The position numbers were made by a program, and so were the translations under genes. From Plectrocnemia conspersa (taxonomy: Eukaryota > Arthropoda > Insecta > Trichoptera > Polycentropodidae): 64,000 nt of DNA. The notes beneath the pieces were generated by a model, which saw only the letters and a program-made list of their open reading frames with translations, searched no databases and was not told the DNA's origin. Numbering within the stretch: position 1 is the first letter of the stretch; each line of letters starts with the position of its first letter. The stretch is taken from contig VTFK01000051.1 of NCBI GenBank assembly GCA_009617715.1, positions 1,298,800 through 1,362,799 of the forward strand, read 5' to 3'. Below, piece by piece: positions 50,561 to 63,074 of this stretch.

Positions 50561-51061
50561 GAGTGCGAGTGACGACACAGTTCCAATGATAACACCACTA
50601 CAGTATATGATGACCATATCAAAAACGACGGCACCATGTAAATTTAAGCTTTAACAACTGCGAGTACCTGGGTGAGAGCAAATCAAGTTAAAAAGTCAGA
50701 CAGCTGTGCTTAGGGATTGTCCAATATTTTTCGCTGATATTATCTGACATACAAAAACAGTTCTTGTAAATCTAAAAAAAATCGTTCTTAAGCGTACTCG
50801 TCGACGCGACTCGAGTTAATCATATCCCAGCTTACCTTGTTGAAATTTTGTTAAAAGTGAGTCAATTGCATAATTTGGGAACAAGACCAAAGAAGCATAC
50901 TTAAGGAAAAATAATTATATTGACAAAAAAGCCTTTTATATAATTTTTAACATCGATATATAATTTTTTGGATGAATTTTAATACATAAGTACAAGTTAA
51001 TAAAACTATTGGCCAAACGTAATATTTTAAAAATGATAAACTTAAATTTTATTATGCAATA

Positions 51062-51519
51062 ACATGGTAGTGAGTTAATTTTACGTATATTTCTATAATT
51101 ATTTCTGTTGCTATTTATTTATAATTGTTTAATATTGCATTTTTAGTAAATAATAATAAAAAATCAGTGCTTCTATCAGTTTTATTGCTTTAATTTAAAT
51201 TTATTTCACTACTTTAATAATAAATTAAATTATGAGAATTTATTTTACATATACAAAATATCATATATCAATACAAAGGCTTTCAATATTTTGTATAAAA
51301 TGAATATAACATATTTTCTGTAATATTAATTTATTTGTATTATCATTTACAAAAAAATAATTTAAAAAAACATTATATAATTATAATGTTTTTTATTTTT
51401 TCAGTTATATATGTAAATATTTAACAATTATATTATATGTAAACATATAACTATCTGGAAGTACCTGAAAACAGTGAAAGATCGACTGCCGTACATGTAC
51501 GGCGATACTCCTCAAAGGG
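51062..51519 (+). mobile_element. piggyBac-type MITE, copy 3
   Basis: Left end TAGTGAGTTAATTTTACGTA (outermost bases lost), palindrome GCCGTACATGTACGGC at 51488-51503, right end CTCCTCAAAGGG. Same order of internal motifs as copy 1 (AGTAAATAATAATAAAAAAT). Confidence 0.72.
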
Positions 51520-53129
51520 ATAATATTATACTTAATAAAAGTGCTATAGAAAATAAACGATTTCTTAGTTACAAATGCACTTAAATCACTTTCAATAATA
51601 ATAAATTATTTAAAATATAAACATTAGCCATTTTAATTAAAGTTGGCTTTTCTGAAATGTACTTTTTAATCTAAAAATGAATAATAAAAGTAGACATGTT
51701 AGTAAAAAAATATATTTCTTTGTAGATATTACTAATAATAACAAATCTATTATTATTTCAATATTATTTCTCTTTTACACTATTTCAAATAAATCTTAAA
51801 TTTAAAAAACGTGTAGAAAAATTGCAATTTAAAATTCAAACCGATTTTGTGTCGGCGCAGTCGCAGTGGGAAAGCTCGGTAACGAACTTATTTTTTCTTT
51901 AACTAATTTTTTTGATGTATTCTTTGCCGCTATTTCTTGTTCTCATTCTTTTTTCATTTTATCTGGTTTCATGTCTAAGGTTTTGGATATTTATTAAAAA
52001 TGCTTACAAATTAAATCTTGGTGAGATTCTTTAGAAGACGATAATTGTTTTATATGTTTCCATTTTTGACGTGTTATTTAAATTTAGCGGTCATATTCTC
52101 ATAAACCACATAAAAATAAGTTTATAAATATAAACACGTTATAAATAGATATTCATTACTGATGACATAATGGATGACATAATATAAGTTTGCAAGTACA
52201 ACAGAGGTAAAAACGACGTTACAAGCACTGCTTCACGCTGCAAACTGACTTAGTCCACTATCAAAATAAACATTAGCGGAATACCGTTGAACGTTGTAAC
52301 TGCGTTTAACACATTTTTTACAATATTAAATTCTGCATCATAATATATTAATTTAACACTGTGACGCGAAATAATTAATAAACTTATTTTTTCGTTTTTT
52401 TGACTAAAACCACTTTCATAATTATGAATAATTTAATTTAATAATTTTTATTTTCGTCATGATATTCGCTTACAAGCTTCGCAAATCAGTGCTGTAACGT
52501 GTAAAAAAAAATTGCCGAATTTTTTTATCTCTTTACCTCGATGAATAAGTTTAGATTTAGTCACACGCAAAAATTTTTTAAAAATTAATTATATTCTAAT
52601 AGTCTTGAATAGTATATAAATGGTCTTTATTCCTTAGTGCTGTTTCCACAACTCCAAAATCTCGTTTATATTATTATCAGCTGATTGAACAATTCGTAAC
52701 AAATGTATTATATTTCATATATTACATTTTAACGCGACACTTATTCAATTTTTAATAAAAACATTTCTGCGATAACATTTTACATTGTAACTAATTCTGA
52801 TTAATTTATGAGTATATTGTACACAATTGACAGTGTGATTATAAAATACAAAACGAGGCTATTAAATCTTACTAAAACATTTTATTTTTTTAAATTTACT
52901 TATACCACTTTAAAAAAAATGGTTCATTAAATATTTTTTAAATAATGCGTATTCTAAACTGTTTATTATAATAATATAATATAAATGTACAATCTAAGCC
53001 AGATGATATACCTGGTTTTAATTTATTTAACCTATATAATTATACGTCATTCAATACAGATAGAAGGATGCGTGTTGCTTATCAATGTCAAAGATCACAT
53101 TTTTATCATAAAAAATAATATATTTAGTC
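51520..53129. other. Spacer before paralogue C, nothing recognised
   Basis: AT-rich intergenic DNA; no coding sequence, TIR pair or RNA gene was recognised. Confidence 0.45.
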
Positions 53130-53285
53130 ATTTGTTTATTTAAAAATCGAGCAGTTATAAATAATAAATATTTTTTGCTTCGCAACCACTGAATGATGCT
53201 TGTTCCCCACTTTATATCAGTTTTCAAATCAGTGTCAACAGAAACAGTCGTTTTTGCACAACCTCACGTCTATTTTTAGTTATAA
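53130..53285 (+). promoter_or_regulatory. Shared promoter/5' UTR block of paralogue C
   Basis: Conserved with the blocks before paralogues A and B: GCAGTTATAAATAATAAATA (TATA-like), ATCAGTTTTCAAATCAGTGT and CAGTCGTTTTTGCACAA, ending just before the ATG at 53286. Confidence 0.55.
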
Positions 53286-56200
53286 ATGTTATCGAAAAAG
53301 TTATTTTCTGTTTGCCTCGCCGGAATGCTTTTAATCGCAATCGCAGCACAGGAAGACGACGGTTGATATAACAAATCATTGGGAAAGTCCTAGTAGGCGA
53401 TAATTTTTAATAACAAAAATGTTATTCTGTGCTTTAAAGATGATGACGATGATTTGTCGTCCGAGCTGCAAACCTGCTGTGACGAAGGAAAATATTACAT
53501 TTTAGATAATTGCGAAATGGATTCCGATTCGTATGACACGGAAAATTGTTATAAAAGGGCTATGGCGTGCTGTAACGAAGGAAAAAAGTGTGTAATAACA
53601 CTAAATATGCAACAATCAATAACAAACATAAACCTGATTGATACTTGGCAATAGTTTTTTTGTTTATAAATAAATTTGTAAAACTGATTATGGTTTATAA
53701 TATATATTACTTATTTTAATTTACAGATCTTGGCCTGGCTTACATTAAGCTTTAATTTTTACAATCGTTATTTTTTTGGGTCATCTCCTAGCTAAATTGG
53801 GAATTATTTTAAGAGATATGTGCATTAAAATAAATACTTTGTTTTATAAAACAAATTGCTTGTGCATTTATGTAAGATAAATCTTTATTAGTTATTCATG
53901 AGGTGCTCACTGTTCTGACCAATACTCGCTTGCTACCGATCGCTCGCATCTAATCTGTCCAACATGAAATACAAAAAACAATTATTTATACATTTCTCAT
54001 TTAAATTGTCCTATTTATTTTTCTATCACCTTCATTTTGTCAATGTTCTATAGTCCTTATCTTCTTTGTAATATATCAAAGCTAGTATTTTTTTATATTC
54101 AGTCAGATCTTTGAGCTCTTGATTCATCCTGATCCAGTAGGTTTCATCCACGTTTTCAATGAATCATTGTCTTATTTTTGAGCATCACATCCATATGTTT
54201 CAACTAACCATTTTGTGGTTTTATCTAAAAATTTTTGAGCATCTGCTTCTTGCTTCTTTCTTAAATATTATTTTTTATATCATAGCCTTGCTACTTTTTG
54301 TATTAAAATATCAGTTTTTTTTGTACTTTTTGCACTGCTGCTTTTTGATAACAATATACGAGTAAGCCATTGTTGCTTTGTATGTCAGTTTTACGTATGA
54401 CACAGTTTTATTCTATCTTGTTTGCGTATACATAACGAGTTTTTTTTTATTGTTCCAAATCTATCATAAACATTACCTTATAATTATATCGAAAGCATTC
54501 ATAAGATTGTAATTAAAAATGAATTTAAAAAACTTTTTCGAAGCAAAAAGATATAATTTCACAGATTTTAAAAAACGAGTTCTCATCTATAAAGTAAACT
54601 ATTTTTACAATTAAAATCAGAATGTAATTTTACATACACATAAAGTTTTTTAGTGTTTATTGCAAAAAATTTAATTTTTATATCATATTCAACTAATTAT
54701 TGTCTTAAGTAATGATTTATCTTAAGCCTATATTGATGGGAAACATATTTTATTTTTTTGCCATGTCATATGATACTCTGTTTATTTTTACTTGTTAATA
54801 CCACGTCATCATTATATGCAAATACTTGGGATGTATACATCACTTACTTTCTTTCTATATTTCGGCTGTGATGCTCCAGACATAGTCACGAATTTTCTGT
54901 AACAGCCGCTCTGGTCACGTTTCGGTGTGTCGATGACAATTTTATGTGATTTTTTCGCAAAGGCTCCAAAACCAGAAGCCAAGACTTTGATAATATGCTA
55001 TCATCATCTCGTTCGTTCATAACAATATATTTGTGAATTTATATTTTAAGCCTCTCGCGTTTTATACGAATATATTTTTTTTTAATTTTAGCTAAGGTCT
55101 TTGTGCTATAAATTTTGTGGTCTTCTATGAAACTGTATTCGGCCAGAGTAGAATTACTATTGATTTTTTAATAGCATTTTTGTGTTCATTCTCTCGGTGT
55201 GAGATGCGTCAATTAGATTGTACAATGTAATGTGCTTCATTAGGGTTCTTCCGATCTTTCTGCCACCCCTCGGATGTATAGAAGACGTACATGTCCTATG
55301 TAATTTTTTTCATTTTCTGAAACCATTTGATTGAAGTGCGACTTTCACGATTCGGAGTTCAGTGTCAATATGTTCTTGTTCGGCCAACACTCTATTGAAT
55401 AGAGAGATTGCTACTAATTTAATCTGTGCCGGATGGTGGTGGGAATTCGCATATAGATATCTGTTAGTGTGCTTATTTATTCTGAATACTGTATGTCCTA
55501 GAGAACTGTCTTCTTTTTTATACTTATTGTGTCCAGGAAGCGTAGTAGACAATTTTCTTTAAGTTCTATTGTAAATTTTATATTTGAATGCTGTGTATTG
55601 AGAAAATTAAGGATTATATATGAACATATACTATATGTATATATATAATCCATAATAAAAACATAATTTAAATGACTTTATGAATTAAAAATTAACCTTA
55701 AGAAGAACTTATATAATATAATATTTTTTTTAAATAAGTAATGCAATTTTTAGAGTAGAAATTAAAAATGAATAGATATATTTTTATTTTGCCTGTATTA
55801 AAAAAGTCACTTAATTCATAAATTTACATGATTTATTTTAACCTATTTTTTTCGAAGTGAACGTCAAAAGGATTGTAACGCTGGAATAGAATTTGCTCAG
55901 GTTAATCAACACTGCACTGGATTAATCGGAGATATAAGAGTAAGAACTATTTACATATATTACAGTAAATGTACAATTTATCAGATTGTTCCATAAATCT
56001 TTGCGTTTTTAAGGTGCGAGTTAAATGAGTTAAAAATTAAAATACTAAATTATATATTCTGTATCTTTTCTAAAAAAAAATCTCCACGTTTTAAGCAAAT
56101 TTTTTTTATCTGATTCGAAAAATAATGTATTTTTAAAAGCAATAATTTTTTTAATATCGTTTTTTTATGATTGTTGTGTTATTTGGGTTGAAAATATTAA

Positions 56201-59200
56201 AATGAAAATAATTCAAACATAGAACAGTGAAAAAAAAGTGATACAGTTTTGCAAATACAATGAAAAACGCAAAGAATAATGGGACTATTTTATATCTACT
56301 AACTACAAATATTTTTATACACTGCAATTGGTTAATATTTATTATCCACGAAAATCATAAAATAAATTTATTTATTTCATTTTTAGGTACATATTTATCA
56401 AATGACAAAATAAATAAACACTACCTTAAATTATGATATATCGTGAAACGCTAATGCTACATAAAAAATATTGCATGCATTTTTTTCTGACTTTATATTA
56501 ATATGGTAAATTATTTGCTGCTATTTTTATTATATTTATTTATTTTCGGTTAATGAAGTATGTAATTTAAAATATATAAAAATTGACGACCAAATCATAA
56601 TATGATTGTTCATTAATCCGTTACTATAAATTTGTATCCATAAATTGATCAAATGGGTATTTTTTTATTATATTTTTTTAAGATGATAAAGTGTAATAGT
56701 TTATGTTATACTTGCTTTATGTGACCGACATAATAAATTACTTTTATGATTTAGAAAGGTATAATAGAATACATATTTATATTAAATTTAAATATGTATA
56801 CAGGCTTGGCGATTATAATGGGGCACCCAATAAATATCTTAAAATAGTAAAAATATAAATAAAAGTTGTTTAAAGTCTTTATATTTTAAGCATATTTTTA
56901 ATCTTTAGTAGGTCCATCCTTAGCTTTAATTAGAGCTGCAACCCTTTTTGGCATGTAGACGGACACAATTTTCTCCATTTCATCTGCATTTTCTCTCGCA
57001 GCTCAATTTTGGATTTGTAATTGTGTTGCGTAACCTTTTCTTTTAATTTTCCCTATAAGATTTGGGTTGCAAACCAATCCATGTTTTTTACTGAAGTATG
57101 GCACGCAGCGTTCTCTTGCTGAAATCAGTCTGTGCTTGAAAATATTTTCAGTAGGAATGCATTAAAGTAGATTCCAACATTGAAATATAAATATCACTAT
57201 TCTTACCCTACCCTCGCAAGTGTACAGGCTGCTGCCATACAACCCCAGAACACAAGGCTTCCGCCACAATATTTGACTTTGGGTACTACACAATCAGCAT
57301 GATATTTTTCTCCGACTCTTCGACTCACGTGTACTGCACCAGAAATTGCAAAAACTATATAAAATGTATGATTATTTATAAAAAATATTGGTTAAGAATT
57401 TTTGAATAAATTAAGTTTTTATAATTTTTTTATATTATTAACTAATTTTAGTTTAAAATTTCTTTTAAGTTGGATTCATGTAAATAGACCAAATGATTAT
57501 CGCCCAATCTCGGTGTTTACAGGCCCACTCTAACCGCAAAAAAATGGATGGTCTTTCGCTTGTAGAGGCTTTGAAGACATTTTTCAACGATTTTTAAAGG
57601 ACTCGCGAACCAACATTCGATCATCCTATGCAGTTGTCTCTCATTATCTTCCAGTTCTAGGCTTTAACCTTTTGAATAGCGAGTTAATTTCTAAGCATTT
57701 GTTAATTTGTTATAGTACACCTAAGAGTGATTTAATTTCACGTATATTTCCATAATTATTTATAGTAAATAATAATAATAATAATCAGTAATTTTATTAT
57801 TTTTTTTGCTTTGATATAATATACTCCTTTTTTTTGTTAGTATGTTTCTAAAATTCACTTTAACACTTCTATTTTTAAATTTTGATAATTTATTTTACAT
57901 ATTTATTATATATTATTTGGCTTTTGTGGATTTTTCATATTAATACAGAGGTTTTCAATTAATATAAAATATTTTTTCTATTATATTATTGTTATTATTT
58001 TGTATAGAAATCATTTACTAAAATTTAAATTAAAAAAAATAATATATTAAAATAAAGTTTATTATTTATTTAGTTATGTATGTAATTATTGTATATGTAA
58101 ATATATAAATATCTAGGTTACCTCAAAACAGTGAAAGACCAAATGCCGTACATGTACGGCGATACTCCTCAAATAGCTAATTTTTAAAAACCACATTTTA
58201 ACCGTTTCATAGCATTTTGGACAGCGTGTCGTGAACAATTATGGTATTTACTAATTTTCGATATATTCAGTCAATAATATGCAAATGCAATAAAATTATA
58301 TTTGCCCTTTTAGCTAAACTTCTTTACATTTTTAAAATGTTTTTTTATTATATTCAAAATAAATTAATAAATAAAAAAAATTATAACCACAAATAATGGC
58401 TGAAATTACGCAATTGAACATAATGGTCTTTGAAACTCAAGTGAGTAATTAAAAGCGACAAATTACTTTTTATAGTTCTCATAATTACGGTTTAAACTAC
58501 GCACTACAAAATTTCGTTTAATTTTCACTTGTAAAGAGTTGTACGTCATTTTAAAGGGCGCCCCATTATTATGGCTAAGGATGTATATCTAAACCATCTT
58601 ATTCGAGATATCTCAAAATGTGAAGTCGCAAGAGTTAGAAATTAACTGTGTCATAGAGCTTTCATTTTTTAATAGCAGCAAATACATTAAAAAAATATTT
58701 ATTTGCAATCTTATATGTGGTAATATAGATTAATAAAGTCATTTTTCAGAAATGCTGCGAAGATTGCATAATAGGAATTCGTTTCGGTTCAAGCACGTGT
58801 GAAGATGGAACAGAAACATCCAATGCATGTTGCAAGGTATAGATACTGTCTTAGTTTAAGCGGCTTTTATTTAAAAAGTATTAAAATTACATTTAAATTG
58901 CTTTTATATTTTATTTTTAATAAAATAAAATTTTCCATCCTAAAAAAAAAAAAATATATTTATATGTTCTACACTATATATTGACGCTCAAACTAGATAT
59001 AATAATTATGCAAATAATCAACATAACCCTAATTTTTAATGTTTGTGTTTATAAAATAAGTATATGAAAGAGAAAACGGCTGCTGAATTATCACCGACTG
59101 AGGAAAAAGGTATTTAAATAAAAAGACATATTTAAAATACTTTTTATTTATTTTATTTTTAATATTTATTTACACGCTTTAATAATGTTTCAGATGCCTG

Positions 59201-62200
59201 TCAACTAAAAGGAAATGAATTATGTGATCATAAATGCGTACCACTAAATACAACATTTGTATGTCAGTGTAAAGAAGGTTATGAGCTTTTAGATGATACA
59301 TTTTCCTGTATACCATTAAAAAGGTATGGATGCTAAAAAATAAACATAAAAGTAATAATATTTAACAATAAATGTAATATTTTTCAGTTGTAAGATAAAT
59401 AATCCGTGTAGTCAGATGTGTTCTGAGGAAAAGGGCGAAGTTTCTTGCTCCTGCCGAGAAGGATTCGACCTTCAAAGTGACAATACAACTTGTTCTGGTA
59501 TTTATTTACATTGTAAAACTACGTTTGTAACATATCAGACTTTATCGCATTTATTTAGCTTTTATAAGCTACTCGTTTATCTATACTGATTTAATCTTTC
59601 CTGTTCAATATCAACGTTTAACTGCCTAATATTTACTTTCATTTTTTATTTTCGATAGCTTCTCAACAATTTTGCTGCATTTTCATATTATTAATTTTGA
59701 GTCAAATTGGACTATAAATGGCTATTTTCTGTTTTCCGTAAAATATATATTGCACTTAATTCTAATATTTACTGTTTTCTTCGAACTTTATTCTTAATCT
59801 TATTAAAGTAACAATTGCCAATACAAAATATTGCTGACTTTCCATTCTGTTTTTAATGAATCTATTTCGCCTTCCGCTCAGTCGCTTCCTTCTTCTTGTA
59901 CTTTGTCTTCACCAATGACCATAAAAAAAACTGTGTATTTAAATTAAGAAGTTGAAAAGGGGTCGTTTTTCTAGGCTTGAATTAATTCGCGTCTTGCTGC
60001 TTCTCTAAAACATATTTTTAATTTGATTCTCAAGACATCATTATTTCAAATTGCACAAAAGTCACCATAAAAAGAGTGACAAATTGATTGTAAAAATCCA
60101 TAGATCAGTCACAATCAGACCCGCCGAGAGCGAACCCGTGCCCTGGGAAAACCATGATTCCGGGCCTCATGACAAAAATGGCATTTTATCAATGTTTCAA
60201 CATCGTAGAGTACGCTCGGGATAAGGATTCCGGTTTGTTATTGTGTGCGTGAACTGTGTGGCTCAAAACAGTTTCGCTCAAAATATTTAATTTTTTTATT
60301 TTAAAAGAAAATATATGTTTATTTAACATACATACATCTGAGATAAGTTGGAAATTTCAACGGACAATTAAAAATATATTATATAATCGAAGAAACTAGA
60401 CATTGATGCCATTAATTAAATATTTGCAAAATTCAAAATCTTTCACAAGTCAAAAAAATAATGAAGTTTTTAGCTATTCTTCAAAAGCAAAAAGATATAA
60501 AATGGGGAAATAAATTATTCGCAGATTGTTTAATGGCTCGACGACTCTATTAAATCATTAAGTCCATTGAATAAATTAAAAAATTATCATTGGCGCAACG
60601 ATAAGAATAATAACTTTTTTAAGCCTTACAGAGAATAGTGTAAAAAAACCAACAACGTACGGATTAATGGAAAAATAATTAAAATATTTTAATCCACGGG
60701 TAAGAGAACGAATAACTTAGTGTATATTTGAAGCCTTGATATCAATTAACTTTAATATGCCTAAGAAATTTTTTTCTCTTAAAATTTCATTTATAAATAA
60801 AAAACAGTGGCACGAGCTTAGTGACCTACCCGTGGGACAGTGGTCATCTGGATTAAACCAATATCAACACAAAATTATTTAAAATAAATCACTAGAGAAG
60901 AACGAACTTCTGTGCCACACTGCACTTTAATGATGAATACAGCGTTGACGAATCAGCGACTGTCCTTAAAAGAGAAAACGAGAAAACGAAGTACACGCTA
61001 CATCGCTTCTCCCTCTCATATACATGTACACGCACACAATAACAAACCGGCATCCTTATCCCGAGCGTACTCTAATATATTATCTTGAATAAATAATAAT
61101 AGATACGAGTTAACCCTATCTATGCTACAAATAAATATAAATATAAGCCACCGTTGCGATATATTTTCTGAAATCATATTTAATGCGAAATAATTTAATT
61201 CTGCATTAAAAATATCTGGTAATTAGTAATGTTTTCTTTGCTGCTCAGTGTTGCCATATAGTGAATTTCCAATTCAGGTCAAAAGCAATAAATGAGAATC
61301 AACTAAAGCACATCTAAACTGAATTTTGATCAAGAGAGTGCAAAAAACAATTATCACTTCTCAGAAGTCAAAAATCCACGTCAAAAGCAATAAAATCGAG
61401 CCGGCGCAATGAGAACGCTCATTACCGAGCACTCCCACAAAAAATAAACATTCACTGTAACATTTATACATCGAATCAATAATGATAAGCTGATAAATAT
61501 ATATTAATACATACAGAAAAGTTAAAATTAAAAAAAAAAATTATTTGCACCTGCGAGAAAATTTATATTTTAACTGGTAAAAATATATATCTACTAGTGA
61601 AAATGTATTCCGATACGATTTTACTAAAATTACTAAAATGATGGAATACCTAAATTAACTGCTACTAAATTATAATTAATCTATAATATAATTGTTTTAA
61701 ACCGTCGTTTCCGCTTCCGCTTCCGGACGCGCATAACTTAAAATAAAACATTCTCCGTTCTATTCTCTACTCTGTAAATCATATCGCTTTGTATGAACGG
61801 TGTATAATAATACACTTAAATATAATATTAAAAATAAAAATTGAATTTGCTCCGATTGATTTTCGAACTGGTAATGCATTCGATTGTTTCGACCAATGAA
61901 AAACAAGCATTTAAATATAAAACAAGATGGCCGACATCAACGTGACAACAGTTGTAAATAATTATTATTTAAAAATAAAATTTTGCTACCCGACAATAAT
62001 TTTCATTTGTTCGATTTGACTGAATATAAATAATCAGATTGCAAATTAACTAGGTGTGTTATAACTATGAAAATTAAATATATTGTACATAATGTGTTGA
62101 AGATTAGAAGAATACATTGATTAAACTAGACAAACAATCATAAAACAATCTTCGTAAAGATTGGTATTGCACAGCTTTCATCATTTAATATTATTATTCA

Positions 62201-63045
62201 TTTTTTTTCTTTAATGTATTTTTTTTAATGTATATTCATTATACTTTAATTTTTCAGATATTAATGAGTGCAAAACACTCAGCCCGTGTAGTGAATTTCA
62301 AAGTTGCGTTAACACTGCTGGCAGTTTTACTTGCACTTGCAAAAATGGATTTCAACTCGAAATAGAAACTAATAAGTGTACAGGTATATACATTATCGAT
62401 TTGTGACTGTTAATTCAAATTTATGAAATACACTGTATTACTTTTATATTTTAGATATCAACGAGTGTGAGAAAAAAGGAGACGGAATTTGCAAAACTAA
62501 TCAAGCTTGTATAAACACAGTTGGAAGCTTTAACTGTAAATGCAAACCCGGATTTTATGAAAACGAAAAAACTCGTGCCTGCGAAGGTAAGAATTAGTGA
62601 AAAGTAATCGTTACAGAATAATTATAATTTAAATATATAAATATATAGATGTGAATGAGTGCAAGGAAGAGAGTCACGATTGTAAAGAAAATCAAAATTG
62701 CGTAAATACAGAAGGCAGTTTTAAGTGTGTCTGCCAAGATGGATATTATATGGACATATATAATCAAAAATGCAAAGGTAAATGATATTTACAATATTTA
62801 ATCTGTGAATGCCATTGTTTAAATTTTATTTTTTATTTAATATTGCGTTGGTACAGATTTCTAATAATATTTTTAATATGATTTCTAACATATTTTAATT
62901 CATATATCTACAGATATCGACGAATGCTTATCAGATTCAAATGAAAAGAAATGTGGCAAACATATGTGCCAAAATACGTTGGGCAGTTACACGTGCATTT
63001 GCAATGTTGGTTATATTTTAAAACCTAAGACAATTCAATGTATAG
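53286..63045 (+). CDS. Fibulin-like protein, tandem paralogue C (3' end outside window)
   Basis: This is a secreted fibulin-family protein with eleven visible exons: 53286-53361, 53440-53587, 55858-55939, 58750-58836, 59061-59109, 59194-59323, 59388-59497, 62258-62383, 62455-62586, 62649-62777 and 62914-63045. All are open and phase-matched (400 codons so far). Residues 1-22 are a signal peptide (LFSVCLAGMLLIAIAA core). A short acidic stretch (DDDDD) follows, then anaphylatoxin-like exons with the full cysteine set (QTCCDEGKYY, KDCNAGIEF, KCCEDC, NACCK). Two non-calcium EGF-like modules and at least four calcium-binding EGF modules come next (DINECK, DINECE, DVNECK, DIDECL). The last EGF exons differ from those of paralogue A. 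The fibulin C-terminal domain is not in the window. Probably functional as far as seen. Confidence 0.85.
55205..55560 (-). mobile_element. Penelope-like retroelement fragment
   Basis: The minus strand encodes GHTVFRINKHTNRYLYANSH, HHPAQIKLVAISLFNRVL and VALQSNGFRK. It continues in another frame to HPRGGRKIGRTLMKH. This order (R-K-x-T-H-T-x-R-Y-L, S-x-H-P, then P-Y-x-G-x-x-x-K-I-G-R-x-L) is typical of the region between reverse transcriptase and endonuclease in Penelope-like elements. It lies in an intron of paralogue C. Confidence 0.6.
56801..58583 (-). mobile_element. Tc1-like transposon with TIRs, decayed transposase, nested MITE
   Basis: Ends CAGGCTTGGCGATTATAATG (left) and the complement of CATCCTTAGCCATAATAATG (right) form imperfect 28-bp TIRs sharing ATAATGGGGC-CCC, each flanked by TA. 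Minus-strand transposase remains in order: ANIILLH near 58300; VEWACKHRDWAIIIWS near 57490-57540; VKYCGGSLVFWGCMAAA near 57250; MEKIVSVYMPKRVAALIKAK near 56930. These match Tc1 motifs (R-L-x-F-A-x-x-H-x-x-W, V-K-H-G-G-G-S-V-M-V-W-G-C, S-M-P-R-R). A piggyBac-type MITE (57668-58176) interrupts it. Confidence 0.82.
57668..58176 (+). mobile_element. piggyBac-type MITE, copy 4, nested in Tc1
   Basis: TTAA at 57664-57667, then CCTTTTGAATAGCGAGTTAA; palindrome GCCGTACATGTACGGC at 58145-58160; eroded right end CTCCTCAAATAGCTAA. Inserted within the Tc1-like element, so it is younger than that element. Confidence 0.72.
59970..60115 (+). mobile_element. Small fragment of the Jockey-like LINE
   Basis: GATTCTCAAGACATCATTATTTC, GCACAAAAGTCACC and AGAGTGACAAATT (in part) match 45030-45110 at the RT start of the LINE in paralogue B (K-V-T-P-I-H-K-R). 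It lies in an intron of paralogue C. Confidence 0.55.
60208..61072. mobile_element. TA-flanked non-autonomous element with ~43-bp TIRs
   Basis: The left end begins GAGTACGCTCGGGATAAGGA and the right end is its complement (TCCTTATCCCGAGCGTACTC). The TIRs extend about 43 bases with one clear mismatch, and both sides are flanked by TA. The 865-bp interior has no transposase. The TA target and TIR length suggest a Tc1/mariner-type non-autonomous element; the near-perfect TIRs suggest a recent insertion. Confidence 0.82.
61255..61440. repeat. Interspersed repeat related to 38575-38925
   Basis: AAAGCAATAAATGAGAATC, AGCACATCTAAACTGAATTT and CCACGTCAAAAGCAATAAAA are shared with the intron repeat of paralogue A. 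Confidence 0.55.
61687..62165. repeat. Interspersed repeat, short copy of 43265-44010
   Basis: Shares CTTCCGGACGCGCATAACTT, TTTGTATGAACGGTGTATAA, GACAATAATTTTCATT and AACTAGGTGTGTTATAACTA with the copy in paralogue B. It lies just upstream of the EGF exon at 62258. Confidence 0.7.
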
Positions 63046-63074
63046 GTATGTACTTTTTTATATTTATATTTTAG

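Noticed and set aside
54060..54180. Minus-strand open stretch (ENVDETYWIRMNQELKDLTEYKKI)
   Set aside because: It reads like protein and could be the 5' part of the Penelope-like fragment at 55205-55560, but no family motif could be named and it ends in stops.
21866..58160. Repeated palindromes considered as CRISPR-like or regulatory operators
   Set aside because: Spacing is tens of kb and every copy lies inside a TTAA-type MITE, so transposon ends explain them.
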